DNA of 13,274 nucleotides from DASQJJ01 sp964598355 (lineage in GTDB: Bacteria; Patescibacteriota; Microgenomatia; Levybacterales; UBA12049): assembly GCA_964598355.1 (NCBI GenBank), contig CAZRBN010000040.1:1-13274 (forward strand), read 5' to 3'. Both the position numbers and the translations under genes were made by a program. Positions 6,989 to 13,274 of this stretch are shown one piece after another (position 1 is the first letter of the stretch; each line of letters starts with the position of its first letter). A model generated the notes under the pieces. It was not told the origin of the DNA. It saw only the letters and a program-made list of their open reading frames with translations, and did not search any database.

Positions 6989-7767
6989 TATTGTTTTTTC
7001 TTATCGAGTAACAGACTATTCCAGAAATCAACAAATATATCAATTGGTTTTCTTGTTGTATCTGACTGGGTATTCAATTCAAGTTGTATATCTTCATTAT
7101 TGAGCAAACTCTTTGCTGCAATAGAGTCTTTAAAGACAAAATAGAGTCCAATTTGTTTTGTCTGGAACTCTCCTTTTTTCGTGTCAGGGCGCAGAACATC
7201 CGGAACAACAACGAAATCTTGATTGAGTCTTTTGCTATACACTTTGATTTCATGCATTTGCTGTGCAGTAAGATATTGATCATCAGTTAAGTCTGCAAGC
7301 ACTTCAACATTTTCATTTGAATAAATAGTCATAAGTTTGGAAAAATTCTCAACAGGAGATCCTTCTGTTATGGTTACACCACTCACAAATCCATCAACAG
7401 GCGCATAGATACTGAGTCCTTTCATTTCCTCCTGCGCAACTCGTGCTTCTGTTTGGGCGGAAACATTATCTGGATAATTTTGCAGTGCTTGAATTTTTCC
7501 CTTTAAAACAGGATTATCAATTTCCACCAACAAATCATTTTTCTTTACTTCTTTTCCTTCTTTCACATACAGTTTTTTAATAAACCCTGATGAAAAAGAG
7601 ACAACAGGCAATTCTTGTTTTATCACTGTTGCGGTAATTCCTTTTGTTATTTGTGCTCTATATTCATTCACTTTTTTAGTGAGTGCAATTGTAGAAACAG
7701 CAAAAGCAGATAACACAACAAATGAGAAGAAAACAATATTTAAGATAAGTGTAAAAATATTTCTCAT
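6988..7767 (-). CDS. HlyD-like membrane-fusion/adaptor protein
   Basis: The 259-residue protein has one N-terminal membrane segment (about 6-29) and an outward domain. It is built like HlyD/Alg44-type adaptors: the two halves of a lipoyl-like barrel surround a helical hairpin. The first half runs from about residue 44 and contains VSFSSGFIKKLYVKEGKEV, then LLVEIDNP. The second contains LSIYAPVDGFVSGVTITEGSPV (about 118-139), the classic adaptor sequence. A beta-barrel region follows, ending with a hydrophilic tail. The hairpin between the halves is only about 30 residues, far shorter than in HlyD or AcrA, so it cannot span a wide periplasm. It sits 1 bp after the synthase gene and overlaps the GH81 gene by one base. 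That placement suggests it guides nascent polysaccharide from the synthase. No PilZ domain is present, unlike Alg44. Confidence 0.8.
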   Translation of the reverse strand: MRNIFTLILNIVFFSFVVLSAFAVSTIALTKKVNEYRAQITKGITATVIKQELPVVSFSSGFIKKLYVKEGKEVKKNDLLVEIDNPVLKGKIQALQNYPDNVSAQTEARVAQEEMKGLSIYAPVDGFVSGVTITEGSPVENFSKLMTIYSNENVEVLADLTDDQYLTAQQMHEIKVYSKRLNQDFVVVPDVLRPDTKKGEFQTKQIGLYFVFKDSIAAKSLLNNEDIQLELNTQSDTTRKPIDIFVDFWNSLLLDKKKQ

Positions 7768-7768
7768 A

Positions 7769-9253
7769 CTAATTTACTGCAATACCATGTCTGACAAATA
7801 AAAATAATAAATATGCATTTACTAATACCCACCCTGTCGTAATAAATGTTGTTGTTGTATCCACGACATTTAACCAACCAATAAAGATAGCCAAAAAAGA
7901 AAGGACAATAAGAAAGACATGTGGCCAAATATATTGCATAATAATAACTTGTGTCTTTCTTCTGGTTTCGGTAGCAACCCATGTATATTTGCTTTTTACA
8001 ACTGTTGCAAAAAATGCTTCTAAATATGGCCAAAAACTTGCAAAAGCAGTACTCATTGTCGCAAGATTAATCTTCCGCAATAAGAAAAATGGAAGGAAAT
8101 AAATGGTTATAAAATACGGAATAAAATGCATGGGCCAATCACTGCTTTCCATAAGATTCATTGGATGATATCCAAATAGCAAGTAAATCAGTGGCAGGAG
8201 TAAATAAATAACAACAGAAAAAGCAGTAAAGTAATGAATATTGGAGAAAAAGTATTGGAGCCGTTGATCGATTGTTAAGTCTTGGATAAACAAAGGATTG
8301 TGTGAGAAGAAAAGGGAAAATCCTCCTTGTGCCCATCTATTTTGTTGACGGAAAAAAGAAGGGATGGTTTCAGGAGCACGGCCTTCTGCCAACACTTTAT
8401 TATAGAAAACAGTTTCATATCCTTTTTCATGGAGCCGAATTGTTGTCCATATATCTTCCGAATGATCCATAAGCGCAATACCATCTATCGCATCAATTGC
8501 CGATCTTCTATACAACATATTTGTTCCGACACAAAAAGAGGCGTTGTAACTATTCTTTGCAGGCTGCACATATTTATAGAAAATTTCCTGAGCTTGTGCT
8601 GTCCCTGCAGCAATAAAATTTTTTGTATTTGTATACTGTTGAGGAGTCTGAACAAGTGCAACGCGTGCATTCTCAAAGAAAGGCAATAGTTCTTCTAAAA
8701 ATGATTTTTGAGGTGCATGGTCTGCATCAAACACAGCAAAAAATTCTCCTTTCCCTTGTCTGAGACCATAATTGAGATTTCCTGATTTTGCATATCCTTT
8801 TTCGTGAGATGGACGGGATACATAGAGTGCGCCAAGATCTTTTGTCAGTCTTTTTGTCTCAGGTGAATCCCCATCATCGAGTACGTAGGTCTTGTGTGGA
8901 TAATCCATGTATACAGCAGCTCTCACTGTTTGCTCTATAATTTCTGGAGATTCTTGTGATACAGGAATATAGACATCAATAGAAGGGTTGTGTTGTGCTA
9001 CCCAATCTTTGTTATACCGCAATTCACGCTTTTGATACTCAGGTTGCATTAAGTCAAGAAGGATAGTTAACCATAACGTTACGACATTTAACATGGCAAT
9101 GCCATCAGCAATAAGGAGAAGGCAATACAACCAAATATTTCCCATATGTACAGGATTAAAAATATATGTTGCATAAAACGTAACCGTAAACGGCGCAATA
9201 AGGAGAAAAAGCAATGCGGTATTTTGAATTTTTCCTGTTTTAATGTGCTTCAT
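7769..9253 (-). CDS. Processive family 2 glycosyltransferase, cellulose/curdlan-synthase-like
   Basis: This 494-residue membrane synthase should polymerise a nucleotide-activated sugar and move the chain across the membrane. Two membrane segments (about 11-31 and 38-66) precede the GT2 domain. The motifs of processive synthases are present: VLDDGDSPET (D126/D127), DADH (D176, D178), FCVGTNMLYRR (240-250), HSEDIW (S265-E266-D267, equivalent to TED) and QQNRW (303-307, the QxxRW motif). About four more membrane segments follow (around 336-360, 377-392, 436-460 and 466-490). The protein ends there without the PilZ domain of BcsA, so direct c-di-GMP activation is unlikely. The ATG lies inside the end of the upstream gene (14-bp overlap), preceded by AAAGGA as Shine-Dalgarno. 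Product identity is not set by these motifs; the adjacent GH81 gene suggests beta-1,3-glucan. Confidence 0.92.
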   Translation of the reverse strand: MKHIKTGKIQNTALLFLLIAPFTVTFYATYIFNPVHMGNIWLYCLLLIADGIAMLNVVTLWLTILLDLMQPEYQKRELRYNKDWVAQHNPSIDVYIPVSQESPEIIEQTVRAAVYMDYPHKTYVLDDGDSPETKRLTKDLGALYVSRPSHEKGYAKSGNLNYGLRQGKGEFFAVFDADHAPQKSFLEELLPFFENARVALVQTPQQYTNTKNFIAAGTAQAQEIFYKYVQPAKNSYNASFCVGTNMLYRRSAIDAIDGIALMDHSEDIWTTIRLHEKGYETVFYNKVLAEGRAPETIPSFFRQQNRWAQGGFSLFFSHNPLFIQDLTIDQRLQYFFSNIHYFTAFSVVIYLLLPLIYLLFGYHPMNLMESSDWPMHFIPYFITIYFLPFFLLRKINLATMSTAFASFWPYLEAFFATVVKSKYTWVATETRRKTQVIIMQYIWPHVFLIVLSFLAIFIGWLNVVDTTTTFITTGWVLVNAYLLFLFVRHGIAVN

Positions 9254-11240
9254 AGAATCCTTTCTTTTTCATTATGTATAGTATGGTTAACTCCAATGGA
9301 ATAAGAAAAATAAGAAATACAGAAATATAAAAAGAGAGGGGCCACCTATGAGTCATAATCAATGTCCCTTGCTCAGCATTATTTGGGAGAGATGCAAGGG
9401 TAAAATTTGGCCCAACCGGCTTAAGTCCAACAAGTTTGCCATTAAAGTATGCTGACCAATTGCTATCAAAACTTTCTGCAAGGTACACAAGATTTGAGGT
9501 ACGGGAAGATGGTATCCCAACTTCAAGCATGGTTGCTTTTGGATAGGCGATAGTGAGAGGTTTGTTGTGGTCGTTATACACAAGATATACAAATTTTTTA
9601 ACATAATCATCGAGTGTAATTTGATCGTTTACATCAGTAAGCTCCAGAGTAAAAGGAAAATGTGTCAGATTATTTTTTAGTGATGGATCAATAAGCACTG
9701 CATCCCGAGGTTGCCATAACACTTCAAATGCATGATAGACTCCACCACGGTCATTGACCGAACCCAAATCTTTATATAGTGTCTGATCTTTTGTGCTGAT
9801 TGTTTTGGTAAATGGTGAATTTTCATTAAAGAGAGCATACTCAACGCCACTCATCTTAAAGTAATCAGTCAAACGCGTAATATTTGCTTGAGGAATCTCA
9901 TCAACGTATGGTTGATACAAAACAAGCGGTGATATTCGCGGAGAAATTTGATTGGAGTCTAAATGACCCATGTAGGAGTAGGGAAGTCTGATTGTGGTTG
10001 GAGGAAGGTAACTAGACAAACCAATCTCAGAAGACCATAGTCTCTTATGTGCAATGTCTTTTGCCGGATAGGTTTTCATAAGTGCCGTTATCGGCTCAGA
10101 AAAAGTTTTGCCGACAGCTGGGGAATATTGACTGGTAAACCAAATACCTTCTATCAACGCAAGTGAAGAGACAAAAAGAAGTAGTGCTTTGAGCGCACTT
10201 CCACGTATAGCAGTTATATCTTCAATAACAGGAGCAAATGCATAGATAACTGCAAGCCCTACCAGTCCTGCACCCCTTGTAAATTGCAGCTGAGCAATCG
10301 CTTTAGGCAAATCAACCGTTACCCCAACAACGATTAATACAAAATACAATACAACAAAAATATAAAAAGGTTTACTCCAACGGAATTCACTTTTCATTGG
10401 CATAAAAGACCGGACGAAAGATATGGCAAGACAAAAGAGAAGAAAAATACTAAGCCCAAAGTATTTATACGCTGAGAGTACGAGTCCCAAAAAATATTTA
10501 TTTGCAAAAACAGGACTGGTGTACGAATATGATGTTTTAAACACTAAGGGAAACCAAAAAATTGATGACGAAGCAAGAATGATAGCACCTTGCATGAATA
10601 CAGGAAGTGAAAGAAGTTTGCGATGAGAGAAAATAACAGCAGTTAACCACAGTGCAATTGATGAATATCCAAGAATAGGATGGATGTAAAAAACCAAACC
10701 AACGATATAGGGAAAAAGATACTGGATGTGCCCTTGATAATATTTTACCCAAAGAAAAGCAACAAGCGGAAAAAAAGAAAATCCAAACAACAAAGAAAAG
10801 TCTCCAACTCCTCCCCAATATTGTGCGATATCAAAAGACAGAATTGCTGAAATAAATGCAGTAATCGGTGAAAAATGAAGAAAACGCATGGTAATATAAA
10901 TAGAAATCCTCATAAGGACAAACAATGCAATGGTTGCAACAACCATACCACGGGAAATAGAGAGGTGAAAAAGCTCTATAATACCAAGCGTTAACAGGTG
11001 AGGGATAAACTGATAAGACTTCCAAAGGCTAATACCATTTGCCCATACGTGAGTCCACGAAGCAAACCCATCATGTTGTAATGCTTTAATGCGAAAAGCA
11101 TGAACAATCCAATCCGGATAATTCGTATTTAAATAGTTTGCCGCAAAATAAAAATTTATGAGATACACGGATATTACCAGGAGTATCCCCATAAGAATAA
11201 TATCCTGCAACGATGTTGTGGTGTGATGGATAACAGTCAT
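9240..11240 (-). CDS. Multi-pass membrane protein, PTPS-related / YfhO-like (GT-C-like)
   Basis: The 666-residue protein has about a dozen hydrophobic segments in its first 370 residues, an extracytoplasmic region of roughly 200 residues, and a last membrane segment ending in a lysine-rich tail. It resembles the '6-pyruvoyl-tetrahydropterin synthase-related' membrane proteins (PF10131) and YfhO, which are thought to be GT-C-type glycosyltransferases despite the former name. Shared traits are NYPDWIVHAFRI in the first outer loop, with an Asp where GT-C enzymes keep a catalytic acid, and the late AESFDSNWSAYFNGK segment typical of the YfhO C-terminus. Its role in the operon could be to initiate or decorate the polysaccharide; this is inference. 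Start: ATG 11240, 9 nt after AGGAAGG. An in-frame TTG just before it (11243) is a less likely alternative. The hairpin at 11252-11306 may hide this ribosome site. Confidence 0.7.
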   Translation of the reverse strand: MTVIHHTTTSLQDIILMGILLVISVYLINFYFAANYLNTNYPDWIVHAFRIKALQHDGFASWTHVWANGISLWKSYQFIPHLLTLGIIELFHLSISRGMVVATIALFVLMRISIYITMRFLHFSPITAFISAILSFDIAQYWGGVGDFSLLFGFSFFPLVAFLWVKYYQGHIQYLFPYIVGLVFYIHPILGYSSIALWLTAVIFSHRKLLSLPVFMQGAIILASSSIFWFPLVFKTSYSYTSPVFANKYFLGLVLSAYKYFGLSIFLLFCLAISFVRSFMPMKSEFRWSKPFYIFVVLYFVLIVVGVTVDLPKAIAQLQFTRGAGLVGLAVIYAFAPVIEDITAIRGSALKALLLFVSSLALIEGIWFTSQYSPAVGKTFSEPITALMKTYPAKDIAHKRLWSSEIGLSSYLPPTTIRLPYSYMGHLDSNQISPRISPLVLYQPYVDEIPQANITRLTDYFKMSGVEYALFNENSPFTKTISTKDQTLYKDLGSVNDRGGVYHAFEVLWQPRDAVLIDPSLKNNLTHFPFTLELTDVNDQITLDDYVKKFVYLVYNDHNKPLTIAYPKATMLEVGIPSSRTSNLVYLAESFDSNWSAYFNGKLVGLKPVGPNFTLASLPNNAEQGTLIMTHRWPLSFYISVFLIFLIPLELTILYIMKKKGFYEAH

Positions 11241-11249
11241 CAATAAAAA

Positions 11250-11256
11250 CCTTCCT
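11250..11256 (-). promoter_or_regulatory. Shine-Dalgarno sequence of the operon's first gene
   Basis: AGGAAGG on the minus strand lies 9 nt before ATG 11240. It favours that ATG over the TTG at 11243, which would be only 6 nt away. Five of its seven bases lie inside the distal arm of the hairpin at 11252-11306. Confidence 0.6.
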
Positions 11257-11306
11257 GCTGGAAGAAAAATAATGAATTGAGAATAAATTCAGGTAGGTAG
11301 CAGGAA
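11252..11306 (-). promoter_or_regulatory. Nested leader hairpin that could mask the ribosome-binding site
   Basis: In the minus-strand RNA, UUCCUGCU (11306-11299) is perfectly complementary to AGCAGGAA (11259-11252), an 8-bp stem that a U-G pair can extend. The 39-nt loop contains a second perfect stem, UGAAUU/AAUUCA (11291-11286 and 11278-11273), around a 7-nt loop. The outer stem buries the GGAA of the Shine-Dalgarno sequence. This suggests translational control, perhaps by temperature, a protein or a ligand. No known riboswitch class is recognised. The long asymmetric internal loop weakens the fold. Confidence 0.45.
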
Positions 11307-11602
11307 ATGACTTATATCTTTCGTTGTGAACATTTATTTAACCATAACGATAATTTTTTGTGTGTAATAAAAAAATATAAGGCCAAGCAGGCAAGCGGTC
11401 ATATATCAGATGGATTCTATTACTATAAGAGAAGAAGCAGACGATAGTGAGTAGCTACTAGTTGGAGCTTATTCCAAAGGGGCATTTTTTCAAGAATCTA
11501 GTAATGTAAGAATGTAACAATTGGCAATTCATGATGCACAGTTGAAAGTAGAAATGAAGCATTCGTACACTACAGCATTATACCTACTGCTTATCGCGCA
11601 TT

Positions 11603-13274
11603 TTAGGGGACAGGAGTAAAGCTTCCAGAGCAACTACCTGTTTGTTGTACGCCATTTATGGTAACTGTACAAACGACATTTTTGATGCTTACTGGTGTAG
11701 GAGTAACAGATGGAGTCGGAGTACTTGTTGGTGTCGGTCCAGTGGTTGGAGTAGGATTGGTAGTCCCATCTGTCCAAGTCCCAATTGGATTTGGTTGTGC
11801 AGGAAGAGCTTCTGGAGTATAGGGAATTGAAGAAATAGTGTCAATTTGGACATTAGAAATGGAGACATCTCCTGCAGATCCACTCGTTGCTAAAAGGAAG
11901 TCAACGGTATTATCGCCTGAATGGAGTGAAGAAGCAGGGACTTCTACAGTATATGCTTGATCTTCATAGATATTCCTGTCACTTGCTACATAAGGAATAT
12001 CCTGCCACGACCCGCCATTCACCCGAACCTTTACTTGCCCTTGGTCACTCAGTCTTACTGCATCAAAAGTAACACGTGCTTGCGTAAGGTTACTGACATC
12101 CGCAACAGGGACAGTATAGCTAATGGTTGAGTTAACTCCAGATGTTGTTTTGGAATCGCAATCCCGAGCTAAAACATTTGCACCTTCAGACCCCTGGTAC
12201 GGACCACATCCTTGACTGAAGTAAGCTTTTGTTGTTGGCTGTTGGCCACTTGCTGCATCAAAGCCCCAACTGTCGATATGCCAGATTGAACAATCGTTGG
12301 GATAGTCATCGCAGACAGGCTGGCCGTTAACCCCACCACTATTTGGATAGTCCTCCCCAAATAAGGAAAGATAGCCATGAGAGAATTGGAGTTGGGCTGG
12401 CCAATTCATATCAAATGCTGTTACTCCATTTACCAATACTGTTGTGTGGGTATTGTTGACTTTCCAAATAATCTCATCACGTACATTATTAAGTCCAACT
12501 GGATTTTTATACTGTCCCAAGACTTGGGGTTGACTGCCATCACCAGCTGCATAGACTAAGTCAAGATTGCCCTGGAAATCAAACAATTGAATCTGAGGCA
12601 TGGTAACAGGCATAAAGAATCTATCTACTTCATCCAAAACCCTATCTGGTCCAATAATTTGAGGAGTCAGCACAGCACCAAACCATTGATGAGCATCTGC
12701 TTTTAAATCAACTTCACCATGAATTGTTGCTGTACGATTTGTCCAATCAATAGGGACTCGGGCATTTTGCACAGTAACAGTTTGTTGTCCATATCGGGGA
12801 GTACCTGCAGGATTACCTGCTGCTAAATGATAATGCAATTGACCATTCACAAAGGTATTCCCATACATAGGCACATTGGAATAGAAAATATGTTGATCCC
12901 ATAAATTACTATCAATAGGGCCAGCACTTCTGCTCTCAGTATCTAAAAATCCGTTATAGGTACTTCGGGAAAGAAGATTTGCATGACCTACTGCACTCAA
13001 GACTGGTGCTCCCGCAACGCTTGCGCTGTCAACTGCTTGCACAGCAATCTTATAATCTATATTAGGCCATAGACCTTGTGCATCAAAATATTGTTGCGTT
13101 GCAGGAACTGTTTTTTGCTGCATGATGCCATTATCACTTGTACGAATCAGTGTTACTTTATATCCCGTTGCATTACTAACAGCAGACCATTTAACAAGCG
13201 CTGTTGAATCTCCCCAATTTACAGACAAATTTGAGACAGTACCTACATTTGTACTATATGCCAAAACAAGCGTC
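11603..13274 (-). CDS. Secreted FN3 / concanavalin-like / jelly-roll protein (5' partial)
   Basis: The frame is open to the window edge (TLVLAYST at the start), so the N-terminus, probably with a signal peptide, is missing. A TTG at 13264 could be mistaken for a start. Numbering from it, residues 8-95 form a fibronectin type III domain (NLSVNWGDSTALVKWSAV, then YKIAVQAVDS). Residues about 103-340 look like a concanavalin/LamG-type beta-sandwich. Residues about 345-480 form a second jelly roll resembling carbohydrate-binding modules (VKVRVNGGSWQDI; HSGDNTVDFLL). A Thr/Pro linker (501-525) leads to a 28-residue tail with two cysteines 13 apart (CTVTINGVQ, then SCSGSFTP). No ExDxE motif of GH16 is present, so binding rather than catalysis is likely. 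It lies upstream of and codirectional with the glucan operon and may bind the polymer. Its G+C is visibly higher than that of the left-hand genes. Confidence 0.75.
   Translation of the reverse strand, partial: TLVLAYSTNVGTVSNLSVNWGDSTALVKWSAVSNATGYKVTLIRTSDNGIMQQKTVPATQQYFDAQGLWPNIDYKIAVQAVDSASVAGAPVLSAVGHANLLSRSTYNGFLDTESRSAGPIDSNLWDQHIFYSNVPMYGNTFVNGQLHYHLAAGNPAGTPRYGQQTVTVQNARVPIDWTNRTATIHGEVDLKADAHQWFGAVLTPQIIGPDRVLDEVDRFFMPVTMPQIQLFDFQGNLDLVYAAGDGSQPQVLGQYKNPVGLNNVRDEIIWKVNNTHTTVLVNGVTAFDMNWPAQLQFSHGYLSLFGEDYPNSGGVNGQPVCDDYPNDCSIWHIDSWGFDAASGQQPTTKAYFSQGCGPYQGSEGANVLARDCDSKTTSGVNSTISYTVPVADVSNLTQARVTFDAVRLSDQGQVKVRVNGGSWQDIPYVASDRNIYEDQAYTVEVPASSLHSGDNTVDFLLATSGSAGDVSISNVQIDTISSIPYTPEALPAQPNPIGTWTDGTTNPTPTTGPTPTSTPTPSVTPTPVSIKNVVCTVTINGVQQTGSCSGSFTPVP
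11690..11764 (-). repeat. Thr/Pro-rich linker-coding repeat
   Basis: About 25 codons encode an imperfect PTP/TPT repeat between the second jelly roll and the cysteine-containing tail of the secreted protein. Such linkers separate extracellular domains in secreted and cell-wall proteins. The DNA is low-complexity (repeated GTTGG/GGAGT units on the plus strand), so assembly slippage is possible here. Confidence 0.7.

Larger units (their letters stand above)
11244..11602. other. 359-bp non-coding region upstream of the glucan operon
   Basis: No convincing gene is seen on either strand; the longest frames are about 34 codons without ribosome sites. On the minus strand the region holds a TATAAT (11582-11577) just past the lectin-like gene's stop, with no good -35, and TATAAG near 11322, also without one. 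Nearer the operon come the nested hairpin and Shine-Dalgarno sequence at 11250-11306. A T-rich tract at about 11365-11371 (minus) follows CAAGCAGGCAAGC but without a strong hairpin, so no terminator can be claimed. Operon transcription may start here with a long leader or read through from upstream. Confidence 0.5.

Noticed and set aside
4973..9253. Opposite-strand and alternate-frame open stretches of 60-120 codons inside the operon genes
   Set aside because: They lie wholly inside well-supported genes, have no ribosome sites or domain features, and read as low-quality protein.
11462..11477. Hairpin TTGGA/TCCAA followed on the plus strand by GGGGCATTTTTT, as a terminator
   Set aside because: It has only five base pairs and eight bases before the T-run, and no plus-strand gene ends nearby. 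On the minus strand, where the genes are, no T-run follows.
11458..11562. Minus-strand 34-codon open frame between the secreted protein gene and the operon
   Set aside because: It is short, has no Shine-Dalgarno sequence and no recognisable composition, and lies 14 nt after a TATAAT with no usable -35. Not enough to call a gene.
12617..12634. DEVDRF in the secreted protein, as a GH16 glucanase active site
   Set aside because: The GH16 pattern needs ExDxE; here the third acidic residue is missing and the surrounding sequence does not match. A binding domain is more likely.

Overview
The window is AT-rich, roughly one third G+C over most of its length. It contains a 10-base run of N at 4010-4019, which points to a scaffolded metagenome assembly. 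Compact low-GC coding, near-leaderless sigma70-type promoters and secreted Thr/Pro-linker proteins would fit a Candidate Phyla Radiation (Patescibacteria, for example Microgenomates) bacterium. That assignment is inference, because no taxonomic marker gene is present.

Left part (1-4925). The window opens with the last 37 codons of an unidentified gene. Next come an alkaline-phosphatase-superfamily phosphodiesterase (+), an unidentified 441-residue protein (-) converging on it with a 9-bp overlap, and a UDP-glucuronate-4-epimerase-like sugar-nucleotide epimerase (-). A GT-A-like protein (-) is cut by the N gap, and a tRNA-Gln(UUG) (-) follows. The unidentified 441-residue gene, the epimerase and the GT-A-like gene each have a TATAAT box only 6-11 nt before the ATG. 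The phosphodiesterase has an extended -10 at 10 nt. This suggests mostly leaderless or nearly leaderless transcripts.

Right part (4973-13274, all minus strand). A tight four-gene operon is transcribed from 11240 to 4973. In order it encodes a PTPS-related/YfhO-like multi-pass membrane protein, a processive cellulose-synthase-like GT2, a HlyD-like membrane-fusion protein and a membrane-anchored GH81 endo-beta-1,3-glucanase. Junctions overlap by 14 bp, are separated by 1 bp, or share a TAATG. Upstream, after a 359-bp non-coding stretch, lies the 3' part of a secreted protein: FN3, concanavalin-like, second jelly roll, Thr/Pro linker and a two-cysteine tail.

The operon looks like a synthesis-and-export system for an extracellular polysaccharide. 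The synthase makes and translocates the chain, the HlyD-like protein guides it outward, and the GH81 enzyme trims it, as the BcsZ hydrolase does in cellulose systems. Because GH81 enzymes act on beta-1,3-glucan, the product may be curdlan-like. This is the most interesting hypothesis in the window. Unlike the leaderless genes, the operon's first gene has a Shine-Dalgarno sequence, and it lies inside a predicted hairpin that could control translation.
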